From Paenibacillus sp. AN1007 (GTDB lineage: Bacteria; Bacillota; Bacilli; Paenibacillales; Paenibacillaceae), in NCBI RefSeq assembly GCF_040702995.1, contig NZ_CP159992.1, positions 4,055,501 through 4,119,500 on the forward strand: DNA of 64,000 nucleotides, given 5' to 3'. The notes below the pieces were generated by a model. The model saw only the letters and a list, made by a program, of their open reading frames with translations, was not told the origin of the DNA and did not search any database. The translations under genes and the position numbers were made by a program. Positions 1 through 8,668 of this stretch are shown here, piece by piece; position 1 is the first letter of the stretch, and each line of letters begins with the position of its first letter.

Positions 1-1
1 T

Positions 2-655
2 AAGATTACCAAGACAGGAGCTTATCTGAATGGCAATGATACAGGTCCGTTCTACCTTCCGTATGCTTTAGTCGATGGCAAACCTGAACAGGAAGGTTCT
101 GAGCAAAACAGCAGCCTCAAGCGGCTTCGTCAAATAGATGACGGACATGTCGCCGAGATGTCGATGTCTTTGAAAAATCTGAAATCGCCTGAGCAGCTGA
201 TGCAGATTCTCTCTAAATACGATGTTGGAGTCACGGCTATGCCCATCTATTCAGGCGAGCTGCAGGAAAAGAATCTTTCCTATTCACGTGCAGGTATGTT
301 CGACTACAATACGCCTCATCTGAGTCTCAAACCTCTGTATGAAATGGGGGAAGATGGATCCAGATGGTTTATTTACTTCCCCGCAGAACCTGAAGATCAG
401 AAGCAGGCACAGCCAGAAGGATCGATGAAGGAACAGGTCGAATTTATGATGTCTGATCTGGAATGGATGTCCGGTAATTTGAATTACAGTGGTCAGGAAT
501 TCGATCAGCGGCGTCTTGCCTACTTGAAGGAAAATGGCGTACAAGTATATGGGGCGGTTGTAACTGGTCCTGTACGTGAACTGCAGAAAATTGCTCAAAA
601 TCCCGAATTTCATCATGTGCATCTGAATCGGGTAGAGATATGGAATTGGGATTAG
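2..655 (+). CDS. Anti-sigma factor C-terminal domain protein (5' end outside window)
   Basis: The frame is open from base 2 to the TAG at 653-655, so the gene begins upstream of the window; about 217 C-terminal residues are visible. The segment contains FYLPYALVDG near the start and the GHVAEMSMSL stretch, which resemble the sigma-factor regulator C-terminal domain of membrane-anchored anti-sigma proteins of Bacillota (YhdL-like). In those proteins this extracytoplasmic part follows one membrane helix and helps hold an ECF sigma factor inactive. The membrane segment and sigma-binding part are not in view, so the partner cannot be named. The stop codon lies in the first unit of a pentanucleotide tract. 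Confidence 0.7.
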   Translation, partial: KITKTGAYLNGNDTGPFYLPYALVDGKPEQEGSEQNSSLKRLRQIDDGHVAEMSMSLKNLKSPEQLMQILSKYDVGVTAMPIYSGELQEKNLSYSRAGMFDYNTPHLSLKPLYEMGEDGSRWFIYFPAEPEDQKQAQPEGSMKEQVEFMMSDLEWMSGNLNYSGQEFDQRRLAYLKENGVQVYGAVVTGPVRELQKIAQNPEFHHVHLNRVEIWNWD

Positions 656-695
656 ATTAGATTAGATTTGATTTGATTTGATTTGATTTGATTTG
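651..695. repeat. Pentanucleotide tract (ATTAG)3(ATTTG)6
   Basis: Nine tandem 5-bp units, three ATTAG followed by six ATTTG, begin at the stop codon of the preceding gene. Unit-number changes would alter only the 3' untranslated region, because the TAG lies in the first unit. Confidence 0.95.
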
Positions 696-708
696 ATTAT
701 GGTAGACA

Positions 709-746
709 AAGAGATCCTGCCTTTCTATGAAGGGGCAGGATCTCTT
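709..746 (+). terminator. Hairpin terminator after the anti-sigma gene
   Basis: A perfect 13-bp stem (709-721 with 734-746) encloses a 12-nt loop. There is only a weak T run after the 3' arm, so termination may be modest or bidirectional with the converging gene at 835. Confidence 0.6.
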
Positions 747-834
747 AACTTGGATATTGGTCATCCGCAGCGGTTCAATGTTCTCTTCTGCAGACGGAAG
801 TACAGATATTTCATTCATAATATCTTTTCCCTCC

Positions 835-1698
835 TTACTCGATCTCCGCGATAATATCAGCACACCGCACAATCAGTTCAGGCTTCGATCCCCCGTCCAA
901 AAGAACATGCAGCTCATATCCATTGTCGATTCGATACAGTTCCTCGTACAGCCAGTATGTTCCTACAATCTCGCCCTTCTGCTTGACTATTTCAGCTGCA
1001 GTTAGTGTAAGTTTATTCACCTCGGTGAAACCTCCGTCTGTATCAAAGCGAATGACAAGGTCATCGCCTGTCAGCAGTTCGGTCACGGTGCAGTCATGGA
1101 ACTGTATCCGGCGGCGCACGTCAACCGGAATTTGCTGCGCTGCCATAACTTCTCTGTACGCCTGCTGTACACGCTGCATCTCTTCTGTATTTTCTGCACT
1201 TTTTTTCTTCAGCTGCTCCATGACTTCTCTCGTGCAGTACCCCAGGGAGAACACGCGTATATCCGCAATCTGTTCCAATATTTCAGCGGGTAAACGCTCT
1301 GCATGGAACTCGTAATGCCCCCGCATGGATTGTTCGTAATCTTCTTTGCACTTCTTTGTATCAAACGCAGGACGGGCATCAAACTCGGCGATCATGTTCT
1401 CAATACGTTCGCGCTCTTCGGGAGGCATATGGTAAACGATCTGATCTGCTGGCGTGACCTCTTCACCGCTAAAAGCTTTGTCTGCTCTTGTCAGCACCTG
1501 ACCATCATGCTCCAGCATGTAACGAGGGTCGGTGTCGTACATCTCTCGCTGAAACTTGACATACTCCTTTTCCTTCCGCTTATACAGCCTTTCGAAAAGG
1601 GCTTCATCCAGCGAAGCCGCTCCTCTATGTACTCGCATTCCAAAATGCAGTCCTGTCTGCTGACATAAATCGTACCACTCATTCGTTAAAAATTTCAT
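835..1698 (-). CDS. DUF4085 family protein
   Basis: A 287-residue soluble protein beginning MKFLTNEWYD, an opening typical of the DUF4085 family of Bacillus and Paenibacillus; the function is unknown. I chose the ATG at 1698 because GGAGAG lies 6-7 nt upstream; the longer reading would put the start directly on the ribosome site. The protein is rich in charged helices, with a probable beta domain in the last 80 residues. The gene follows the hypothetical gene ending at 1738 by about 40 nt on the same strand, so the two are probably co-transcribed. Confidence 0.7.
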   Translation of the reverse strand: MKFLTNEWYDLCQQTGLHFGMRVHRGAASLDEALFERLYKRKEKEYVKFQREMYDTDPRYMLEHDGQVLTRADKAFSGEEVTPADQIVYHMPPEERERIENMIAEFDARPAFDTKKCKEDYEQSMRGHYEFHAERLPAEILEQIADIRVFSLGYCTREVMEQLKKKSAENTEEMQRVQQAYREVMAAQQIPVDVRRRIQFHDCTVTELLTGDDLVIRFDTDGGFTEVNKLTLTAAEIVKQKGEIVGTYWLYEELYRIDNGYELHVLLDGGSKPELIVRCADIIAEIE

Positions 1699-1737
1699 AG
1701 GCATCTCTCCTGCTGCTCTTGCATTTTTAGACACACC

Positions 1738-2247
1738 CTAGATAGAAGCGTATAACTTTTTAATCTGCGAAGCGAATTTGGCTGCACCGGGAATATGTGT
1801 GCGTTTGAAAAAAGCGGTCAGCTGTTTCGGATGATTTTGGACCAGATCATATTCAATAACCGTGTTCGCGATGACCGATCTTGTAAAACCGAGCACCTCC
1901 ACCACCTCGGAACGGTCCCCTTCCTCCAGTTCTTCACCCTCGGCAAATTCGCCGTCAGGATCATCCGTCAACTGCTCACTGAACGTTAGTCTGGCAGTCA
2001 CATAAGCCATAACCTGTTCCTTGCCCTCTTCGATCTGTGCCATGATCCACTGCACACATTCCTCTTCAGTTGGAGCAGCGGCATCGAAACCTTCCAGAAC
2101 ATATTTCCGTTCTCGAAAAGATTCCATCAGCATAGGTGCTTCATAACCGGCATGCTCCACAAATTGAACCTGAGGTTTAAGCTGAACGACTTCAGCCGTC
2201 AAATTTTTATACCAATCGCCGGTTAGAAATTGTTCGATCGTTATCAT
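1738..2247 (-). CDS. Hypothetical acidic protein (169 aa)
   Basis: The ATG at 2247 has GGAGGA six nucleotides upstream. The product is acidic, without signal peptide or membrane segment, and has a low-complexity Glu/Asp stretch around residue 100. I recognise no family. It lies immediately upstream of the DUF4085 gene and may be its operon partner. Confidence 0.6.
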   Translation of the reverse strand: MITIEQFLTGDWYKNLTAEVVQLKPQVQFVEHAGYEAPMLMESFRERKYVLEGFDAAAPTEEECVQWIMAQIEEGKEQVMAYVTARLTFSEQLTDDPDGEFAEGEELEEGDRSEVVEVLGFTRSVIANTVIEYDLVQNHPKQLTAFFKRTHIPGAAKFASQIKKLYASI

Positions 2248-2307
2248 GACTGCTCCTCCTGAATTTCCAAGTCCAACTATCGTTTACTTATACACAGACG
2301 TATCTGT

Positions 2308-2733
2308 TTACGCCAAAGTTTGAAAGAATTTATGTTTTATTTCTTTATGGTTCTGTTCGGCCCACTGCTGCACTGCTTCTACCCCTGCGGTTTCCTGACC
2401 TTTCTGAAAATAAAAGCATAGATCCATCGGCACAATTCGTTTGCCATAAAGCTTAATCCCGATCCGTCTGTAATTCATATAGATACACTCAATCTGGGAA
2501 GCCTCATATTTCTGCTGTTTGGTAGAGATCACATGATCATGTTCCAGCTTAACCCTAGGTTTGGGGGACAACAATCGACGAATAAGAAAGACAATATAAA
2601 TTAGAACATAGAGAAATATCAATAACCCGAAGTACTCTAAAATACCGTTTCCATCGAAAGAAACCGTTCTGAACAAAATCACCTCAAGAACTAACATACA
2701 AATTAGGTTCAATACTGCTCTTGGATAAATCAC
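2308..2733 (-). CDS. Small membrane protein with two N-terminal helices
   Basis: A 141-residue protein. Two hydrophobic segments (about residues 5-22 and 32-50) are followed by a soluble tail of about 85 residues that could be a PH-like beta fold, as in many two-helix Bacillota proteins; this is inference. The start is GTG at 2733. A good AGGAGGG lies about 24 nt upstream with no in-frame ATG nearer, so the exact start is uncertain. The overall plan resembles the protein at 52674-53030. Confidence 0.55.
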   Translation of the reverse strand: MIYPRAVLNLICMLVLEVILFRTVSFDGNGILEYFGLLIFLYVLIYIVFLIRRLLSPKPRVKLEHDHVISTKQQKYEASQIECIYMNYRRIGIKLYGKRIVPMDLCFYFQKGQETAGVEAVQQWAEQNHKEIKHKFFQTLA

Positions 2734-2757
2734 CTGGAATGTGATAAGTTATCCCTC

Positions 2758-3252
2758 CTATTTAATCTCCCTCGGGATTCGCAGCCACTTGGAAGGAGTC
2801 TTTTTTGCGAAATGCTTTTCAACAAAATCTAAAATGTCATCAATCCCAGGCAGTGCGGCGTTATGTTTGGCATCGTCAAACGTCATCCATTGATACTCAC
2901 GATGCTCATGATTTAACCGCACTGTCTGATCCTCGGGCACATAACCGACAAATACAGGAGCCATGTAGATATAATCTCCGATTGGTGAATAGAACTGTTC
3001 GAACTGGTTCGAAACATATAAATGGACATCTGTCATGCCGGTTTCCTCATGAATCTCCCGAAGTGCTGCTTCCCAAGCTTTTTCTCCCTGTTCGATGCCC
3101 CCGCCGATGTAACACCATTCGTCACGCAGCACACGACCAGCGCGCTTCATCATCAACACAAGGTAATCATCCTGACACTTTTTCAAAAGCACAACGGCAA
3201 CCCCTTCACAGCGGATAGGCACTGCCGGTTTGGCCTGTTCGGTATGTTCCAT
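2758..3252 (-). CDS. Nudix hydrolase
   Basis: A 164-residue protein with a complete Nudix box: a Gly-Gly-Gly opening, then the E, REI and EETGM elements at about residues 50-73, including all the metal-binding glutamates. The family hydrolyses nucleoside diphosphates linked to another moiety; the substrate cannot be told from sequence. The start at 3252 has AGGAGG eight nucleotides upstream. It lies just downstream of the HxlR-type regulator on the same strand and could be read with it. Confidence 0.85.
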   Translation of the reverse strand: MEHTEQAKPAVPIRCEGVAVVLLKKCQDDYLVLMMKRAGRVLRDEWCYIGGGIEQGEKAWEAALREIHEETGMTDVHLYVSNQFEQFYSPIGDYIYMAPVFVGYVPEDQTVRLNHEHREYQWMTFDDAKHNAALPGIDDILDFVEKHFAKKTPSKWLRIPREIK

Positions 3253-3271
3253 TCATTCAGCCTCCTGTTGT

Positions 3272-3685
3272 TCAGCTTTCGGTAGATTTGAATTTCTCCA
3301 GTACCTTCGACCGATCCCCGTATACCTTATCCAGATGTTCTTCTCCCCAGTAACATAAAAGGTCCAGAGCCGGTTTCAGCCCGAATGCATACTCCGTCAG
3401 CTCATACTCCACCTTGGGAGGGATTTCGGAGTATACCCTGCGCTGCACAATCTCGTCTTTTTCAAGCGCTCTGAGCTGTGTGGTCAGCATTTTCTGCGTA
3501 ATGCCTTGAATCAACCGCCGCAGCTCCGATGTACGTTTACGTCCTGTAAACAAATGATAAATAATTAACGGCTTCCACTTCCCGCCCATCACCTCCAAAG
3601 CGGCTTCGACACCAACTCTATATTTCTTCGGGACAGCCACATCTACAACCGTCTCCGCATCCGTCTTCCCTTGTTCTGCCACCAT
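3272..3685 (-). CDS. HxlR-family winged-helix transcriptional regulator
   Basis: A 137-residue regulator with the family core: GGKWKPLIIYHL, then RTSELRR, the TQKMLTTQLRALE recognition region and a wing ending in YELTEY. HxlR proteins such as YodB and HypR sense quinones, diamide or aldehydes and repress neighbouring oxidoreductases. In many of them an N-terminal Cys precedes the GGKW motif. Here that stretch reads YRVGVEAALEV without Cys, and the only Cys lies near residue 110, so sensing may work differently. The gene is divergent from the flavin reductase at 3961, the classic arrangement for regulator and target. The start at 3685 has GGAGG at good spacing. Confidence 0.9.
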   Translation of the reverse strand: MVAEQGKTDAETVVDVAVPKKYRVGVEAALEVMGGKWKPLIIYHLFTGRKRTSELRRLIQGITQKMLTTQLRALEKDEIVQRRVYSEIPPKVEYELTEYAFGLKPALDLLCYWGEEHLDKVYGDRSKVLEKFKSTES

Positions 3686-3827
3686 CGATCCCTCCATAGT
3701 CCATGTACGTTAACCCCATATTCACACTGACACAGGCTCAGTAGAACAACCTTACTCAATCTCTCCATCTGCATTCCGGACCGCATATTCGCGTCACATC
3801 GCGGTCTGCTCATCAAGGTACATTCAT

Positions 3828-3902
3828 GTTCTCAGGGTACTTTTTTCTCCCTATAGAACATCAAAGTGCGTACTTCCAGATGTTCTCAACCCTGTTTATA
3901 AT
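3828..3902 (+). promoter_or_regulatory. Candidate promoter and operator of the flavin reductase
   Basis: Between the divergent regulator and reductase lies an inverted repeat, GTTCT.AGGG (3828-3837) against CCCT..AGAAC (3849-3859). A TATAAT at 3897-3902 has a TTCCAG-like -35 about 17 nt upstream. The palindrome is a reasonable site for the HxlR protein, but the assignment is inference. Confidence 0.45.
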
Positions 3903-3960
3903 AGCATCAGCAGAGGAGCTGTGGCTACCGAACCAAACTCCAGAAAGGTTGTGATTGATA

Positions 3961-4557
3961 ATGAACGTACTCGTCGTTGTATCCCATTCACGCAAAGATT
4001 CCCTGACTTTCCAGGTTACCGATCGCTTTGTTCAAGGTCTGACAGAGGCAGGCCACCAAACAGAAATCGTGGATTTACATGAGATTGGTTTTGATCCGAT
4101 TCTGCGAGCAGAAGATGAGCCTGACTATACGCAGGAGAATCAGCGCTTCTCCCCTCAGATTGAAACGGAGATCCAGCGGCTTAAGAAACACGATGCGATT
4201 GCTTTTGTATTCCCTTTGTGGTGGTGGCATCTGCCAGCCATGCTGAAAGGGTACATTGACCGTGTAATGAACAACAGCTTTGCCTACGGTACGAACAAGC
4301 TGCATCATCAGCAGATTTTATGGCTCGCTCTTGCCGGGGTAACGGAAGAACAGATGAACAAGCGCAGCTATGGTGATTCGATCCGCAATCTGCTTAATGT
4401 CGGTATCGCCGATTACTGCGGCGTGTCTAATTCAAAGGTTGAGTTCCTATACCATACCGTAGATGCCCCACCGGAACACTATGAGGAACTGCTGCATCAG
4501 GCGTATGCGTTGGGCGTTAACTATGCCGGCGTATCAACCGAGCAGCTAACAACATAA
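3961..4557 (+). CDS. NAD(P)H-dependent flavin oxidoreductase (flavodoxin-2/quinone reductase type)
   Basis: A 198-residue protein with the NQO1/KefF/MdaB-type flavodoxin-like fold. An N-terminal strand MNVLVVVSHSR is followed by the hallmark FPLWWWHLPAMLKGYIDRV around residues 85-105, which lines the flavin site. Such enzymes make two-electron reductions of quinones, azo or nitro compounds in the cytoplasm. A TTG six nucleotides after AAAGG (3955) would add two residues. The divergent HxlR regulator suggests induction by electrophiles. Confidence 0.85.
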   Translation: MNVLVVVSHSRKDSLTFQVTDRFVQGLTEAGHQTEIVDLHEIGFDPILRAEDEPDYTQENQRFSPQIETEIQRLKKHDAIAFVFPLWWWHLPAMLKGYIDRVMNNSFAYGTNKLHHQQILWLALAGVTEEQMNKRSYGDSIRNLLNVGIADYCGVSNSKVEFLYHTVDAPPEHYEELLHQAYALGVNYAGVSTEQLTT

Positions 4558-4698
4558 ATGATGATGTACATGTACCGTTAACGATTGGACAAACAGAACC
4601 CCTATTGTGCTTCACATGCTTCGCCTTTGGAAAAATAAATCATCCGTTTCCGCGTTTCAAGAGCGGTATGGTAAGTAAGAACCCAAGCTTATATTAAA

Positions 4699-4724
4699 AA
4701 AGGTCGCTCCAATGAGCGACCTTT
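4699..4724 (-). terminator. Rho-independent terminator
   Basis: A perfect 11-bp stem (4699-4709/4714-4724) with a CAAT loop. On the minus strand it is followed by TTTTTAATAT, so it mainly serves the FusB-type gene, and may also stop the converging plus-strand gene. Confidence 0.85.
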
Positions 4725-4778
4725 CTGGTCTGTAATGCTGCTTGTTTCGTAATATACGCTGTACGCAGCTCTCCAGCC

Positions 4779-5420
4779 TTATTTAACAGCTGCAAGCAGA
4801 AATCTCTCCAGCATGCTGATATCCGTGATGCTCTCGTTGCACGCCTTATCATCCATACACACATACTGACCGATGGAAGCAAAATGGTCCGCCGACGATC
4901 CCTTGGTCTTCACATTGAAAAATCCAAGCTCCTGATGACGATGACAGAACATACAGTACCCCTTCTTGTTCGTGGCGGTGATGCGTCCCTCAATCCCGAG
5001 GAACTTACCCTCGTGTGGATACACGATGAACAAGCGGCTTGTCGCAATGTCGACCCATCGCAGATAGGTAGTGTGTGCGTAATCGATCGATTCCAGATCG
5101 GGCAGCTTGAGCTTTTTGGCCTTCGGAAACAGCTTCTGAATCTGCTTGGCTGTGACCTGTGGATATGGAATCAGGTAGTCCTCAAGCTGATTCAAGTAGG
5201 TCTGCACGTCATGCGGCGTCGCGTACGTGGACAGCTGCTCCAGCAGGTGTGTCTGCTCTACCGTCGGATCCTCGAAGATGCCAGCGGCATTCGTACTGAC
5301 GGTGTACCGGACCGTATCCAACACTTTGGGGTCCACGACCGAGCGCAGCGTTTTCACTAGAAATTCGGCTTGTTTATAAATATAGTTAAATTGATGGTTA
5401 TGAATAAATGGTGTTTGCAT
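4779..5420 (-). CDS. FusB-type elongation factor G-binding protein
   Basis: The product is 213 residues, the same length as staphylococcal FusB. The N-terminal half is helical (QFNYIYKQAEFLVKTLRSV). The C-terminal half carries a zinc treble clef with CMFC and CMDDKAC pairs, as in the FusB/FBP C-terminal family. These proteins bind EF-G on the ribosome, promote its release and can give fusidic acid tolerance; chromosomal homologues are common in Bacillota. I chose the ATG at 5420 because AAGGGG lies nine nucleotides upstream and the length then matches the family. The frame stays open a further 84 codons upstream, overlapping a structured leader. Confidence 0.85.
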   Translation of the reverse strand: MQTPFIHNHQFNYIYKQAEFLVKTLRSVVDPKVLDTVRYTVSTNAAGIFEDPTVEQTHLLEQLSTYATPHDVQTYLNQLEDYLIPYPQVTAKQIQKLFPKAKKLKLPDLESIDYAHTTYLRWVDIATSRLFIVYPHEGKFLGIEGRITATNKKGYCMFCHRHQELGFFNVKTKGSSADHFASIGQYVCMDDKACNESITDISMLERFLLAAVK

Positions 5421-5655
5421 GGCCTTCAGCCCCTTATTTATAGTGGTCGAGCAAATAAGGTGCAAAGCCTGCGGGTTGAACCATGATGTTAATGCTTCTT
5501 TCAGGGCACACGATCTCATTTTGTCGCGCCCTACACAAAGTCCGCCCCTATTCAGGCTTTGCGTAAGGCTTTCTAGCGAACGAGCAATCCGGCACAGTCC
5601 ATATTGCCACGTCATAACCCCCAATGCAGTCGATATACGAAAATTATAGCAGGAA
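5421..5655 (-). promoter_or_regulatory. Structured 5' leader of the FusB-type gene
   Basis: On the minus strand a TTGCCC / 18 nt / TATAAT promoter lies near 5648-5677. The long leader that follows holds three pairings. The first is a 10-bp perfect inverted repeat (5553-5562 with 5462-5471). The second is an AGGGC/GCCCT-based hairpin between them. The third is a perfect 8-bp hairpin CCTTATTT/AAATAAGG (5453-5460 with 5432-5439) whose 3' arm includes the start of the AAGGGG ribosome site. The ribosome site can therefore be masked, which fits an inducible attenuation switch. A GGGGG-preceded ATG at about 5618 opens an in-frame leader reading frame. Confidence 0.5.
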
Positions 5656-5936
5656 TGGGGGAAAGGGGGCAATGCAGTTTATTGTCTTAGTTTCTTCCGC
5701 ACTGGTGCATAAGACCATTTGTATACAGCCCCTGATACAAAAGCGACAAATACAACGACATGTTTAAATTTTAATTTCTAAATTCAAAAATTCAATTGTT
5801 GTCAGCACAATCTGAATTCATCCCAAATTAATTCCCTCAGCATCAATTAAAATTTATGTTGTCTGCACCATTTGGAAAAGTTAGTATTAAGAATACTGAT
5901 ATCTCTAACAAAATTACTTAATAAGGAGAATACTCT

Positions 5937-6920
5937 ATGCATCCACATATAAAAGCTCTTATGGCAACCTTTAATAAATCAACATTAAAAGATTTTCAAG
6001 CATTTTTAAGGCCATTTAATGAAGCAGAAGTAACAAAATGGATAATATGTAGTGATTACTGTATAGAAGATAAAAGTAAATTTTATGACTCAATGACATT
6101 TACCTTAATCCCTTATGTTCTTTCCTTCGAAGAATTGCAAGAATTTATCAATGAAATCGCTCCTACAGATTTAAAGAAAACACAAAGCATCGATGAACGA
6201 TTCACTACTTTTATAAAATCAGGGCTAACCTTCTCCTTCTCGTTTATATTTCAAAAAGGTAAGAGAAATTTTTTTTTAAAAGCAGATATGAATCAATACA
6301 TAGAAGATATGAATCGTTTAAAAGATCAATACCAGAAATGGATTATAAATACACCTCAAAATAAAGTATATTATGAAAGTGTAATAAAAAAACTCAATAA
6401 ATTAGAGCAAGAAATGAGAAGGGACAGTTTTAATAAGAAGTTATTTCATAACATAATAATAGTCCAAATGTTAGTTGCATTTATAATGGCTACGCTAAAA
6501 AAAGAAACAGATCATACTATAGAGATAATATCATGGTTATCTGATAGAGATAAAATTGTAGATTCATATGAGAGTTTAGCTTATGATATAGCCCACTCCT
6601 CATTTCATGAATTGTGTACACGGATGGGCCTTAATACTCAAAACACTACAGAAAGATTTCTTATTGCTTCGACTGACAAAAACACAAATCAGCTTTGGTT
6701 TGATGAAATGCTGCGCGTCCCAGATTTGATCACAGGTGCAACTGCTGGAAGAAATTATTTGCCTAAGAAAAAAGATAAATACGATCTTATATTCGAAAAA
6801 GTCTTTTCCGAAAACAAGTATTTGTCCATTATAGATTGCACTAGAAAAAATAATGTAGGTAGATTGAATGTATTGAAAAAGCAACAAAAAAGTAATACAC
6901 AAGTTAAAGAACAGTCATAA
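5937..6920 (+). CDS. AT-rich orphan protein (327 aa), unknown function
   Basis: The ATG follows AAGGAG at eight nucleotides. Base composition is clearly more AT-rich than the flanking genes, which suggests acquisition. The protein is lysine-rich and mostly helical, with one moderately hydrophobic segment around residues 175-187 (IIIVQMLVAFIMA). There is no signal peptide and no motif I recognise. It stands alone, with about 270 nt of AT-rich sequence before and 250 nt after it. It could be a phage-derived or defence-type orphan; nothing in the sequence decides this. Confidence 0.6.
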   Translation: MHPHIKALMATFNKSTLKDFQAFLRPFNEAEVTKWIICSDYCIEDKSKFYDSMTFTLIPYVLSFEELQEFINEIAPTDLKKTQSIDERFTTFIKSGLTFSFSFIFQKGKRNFFLKADMNQYIEDMNRLKDQYQKWIINTPQNKVYYESVIKKLNKLEQEMRRDSFNKKLFHNIIIVQMLVAFIMATLKKETDHTIEIISWLSDRDKIVDSYESLAYDIAHSSFHELCTRMGLNTQNTTERFLIASTDKNTNQLWFDEMLRVPDLITGATAGRNYLPKKKDKYDLIFEKVFSENKYLSIIDCTRKNNVGRLNVLKKQQKSNTQVKEQS

Positions 6921-7170
6921 TATTCGATTTCTCTCTAAATTTATCTGAGTTATAATCCATGAACATTTTGTATACAAGTGAGCAATTTAATTGGTTATTG
7001 GAACTATAAATAATTCATATATATAGAGCTTGAAAATCTACTTTTAATCAAACTTTCTAAATCTAGGTGTTGCGTAACTACAGATGTCAAACACTCTCTT
7101 ACCATCACGAATTTTAATAACTGGAACAACATATTGACTTTTTCAACTAGCTCAAAACCATTTAAACGTA

Positions 7171-7638
7171 CTATAACACTAATATCGCCTGCACCTCACC
7201 ACAAGCCAGTACGTCACCCGTAAGCTGAAAACCAAGCGAGTCATAGATTTTCTTGGCTGCCGCATTTTCCGGTTTATACGTCAGCTCTACCACTTTGGCT
7301 TTGCCGCGAGGGGCTGATTGTGCATACTCTATCGCTTTCTCTACCATTTCTCTGCCGTATCCCTGGCCCTGGTACCGATGATCGATCATCATTTTGAAAA
7401 TACCATAGCTGCTGTAATCGAAATTCCCGTCCCCATCGTCATAATACATCGAAATAAATCCGATCATTCGTTCTTCCTTGTATACCGCAAATGTGATAAT
7501 AATCTGCCCCTCATCCGAGGCTATGTACGCTTCTGCAAGTGCATGCTGGTTCGAAGAGATGAACTGCTGCTGTTCTGGAGAGACTTTAAGTTCGATACAT
7601 TCAATAAAATTATCCCAAGTGATCTTTCTGAATTCCAT
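7171..7638 (-). CDS. GNAT family N-acetyltransferase
   Basis: A 155-residue single-domain GNAT. The acetyl-CoA-binding motif A is MMIDHRYQGQGYGREMVEKA (about residues 85-104) and the C-terminal ENAAAKKIYDSLGF is motif B. The opening, with FIECIELKVSPEQQQFI, resembles spermine/spermidine acetyltransferases of the BltD kind, but the substrate is inferred only from that likeness. A GGGGGA ribosome site lies six nucleotides before the ATG. A related protein is encoded at 57699-58175. Confidence 0.85.
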   Translation of the reverse strand: MEFRKITWDNFIECIELKVSPEQQQFISSNQHALAEAYIASDEGQIIITFAVYKEERMIGFISMYYDDGDGNFDYSSYGIFKMMIDHRYQGQGYGREMVEKAIEYAQSAPRGKAKVVELTYKPENAAAKKIYDSLGFQLTGDVLACGEVQAILVL

Positions 7639-7716
7639 TTGATTTCCCCCTGATTTAGTGTGAACTGCTCATGTTATCACTGCACCTTATCACTGGACTA
7701 TGCCGAAATTGCCTAT

Positions 7717-8376
7717 TTAGTACTTCTCTTGAAATCGCTCGCTCCACCAGTGCTGTTTCATTAAATAGTCGGTTCTGATCGGCATAATGACGTATTCGTC
7801 CGTAACCTCAATCGGCTTAGTTGGACCGTTATAGATTAAATCCACATTTAAATGAAACGGTTGAATTCGCCTACCCACTTCCATCTCAAACTCCTGTACA
7901 TAGCGTATAATATCAGGTTTACCTTCCCAGTAATGCATGGCGGCTTGTCCTCCCGCTGGCATGTTCCACCACTGGATGAAGCACGGCCATTGTGCTGCCA
8001 AAGCTTCCCTTAATCCCTGATGTTCGATAGCTGCGAAATGCGGCGGTTCCAGAACAAAAGGAGATGCGGAGCTATGGTTAAGGTGTGCAAACAAGGTATG
8101 AGACACAGCTGGATCCGGTGTTTGGGATTTTGATGCAGCGTTTTGAAGGAACTTTGCTTCCGCTTTTCGTTGAATGCTGCCCTCCCAGAAATCATTCCAC
8201 TGTGCCTCAAGCTCCTGATGAAGCTGCTCCGGTAATACGACCTGTCTATCAGGCCAAGCACCGTGCTTATCAAAGTATTCATCACAGATGCTGTACGCTC
8301 TCGCAACATAAACCAAAAAGTTTAATTTAACATCGCTTGATATACATACAGACCAGGAATCTGGATCTGAAATCAT
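7717..8376 (-). CDS. Hypothetical protein (219 aa)
   Basis: The ATG at 8376 has GGGGGGAAG six nucleotides upstream. The product is soluble, tryptophan-rich and has no signal peptide. I recognise no conserved domain. It is separated from the downstream GNAT by about 80 nt on the same strand, so joint transcription is possible. Confidence 0.6.
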   Translation of the reverse strand: MISDPDSWSVCISSDVKLNFLVYVARAYSICDEYFDKHGAWPDRQVVLPEQLHQELEAQWNDFWEGSIQRKAEAKFLQNAASKSQTPDPAVSHTLFAHLNHSSASPFVLEPPHFAAIEHQGLREALAAQWPCFIQWWNMPAGGQAAMHYWEGKPDIIRYVQEFEMEVGRRIQPFHLNVDLIYNGPTKPIEVTDEYVIMPIRTDYLMKQHWWSERFQEKY

Positions 8377-8548
8377 GCCGCGCTTCCCCCCTATCTTACT
8401 GCACTTGTAAAACTTGCTTAGAAAATATGATCATAGGTATGGTAACTATGGAATAACAAGAATCAGAATTCCATTTTATTTTTCCTATCGTACCATTTTA
8501 TTCAAGTAAAGGTAACAGGACAGATTCAAGTATTTTTATGCAAAAAAA

Positions 8549-8585
8549 GAAGCGCCTCCCTGGCCTTCCCCAGTTTGGCAGCTTC
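8549..8585 (-). terminator. Terminator after the sugar permease pair
   Basis: On the minus strand GAAGC(T)GCC pairs with GGCGCTTC, with an inner CTGG/CCAG, followed by TTTTTTTG. It lies about 85 nt past the stop of the 8669-9541 permease. Confidence 0.75.
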
Positions 8586-8668
8586 CTCTATATCTACTTG
8601 GACACTCCGATGACACGTATTAATACGTCGTTCAACTTATACAGGTATACTCTATACAACCGAACGCC

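Noticed and set aside
4779..5672. Longer 297-residue reading of the FusB-type gene
   Set aside because: The 84 extra codons cover a structured leader with a promoter-like pair upstream, and the internal start has a ribosome site and gives the family length of 213 residues.
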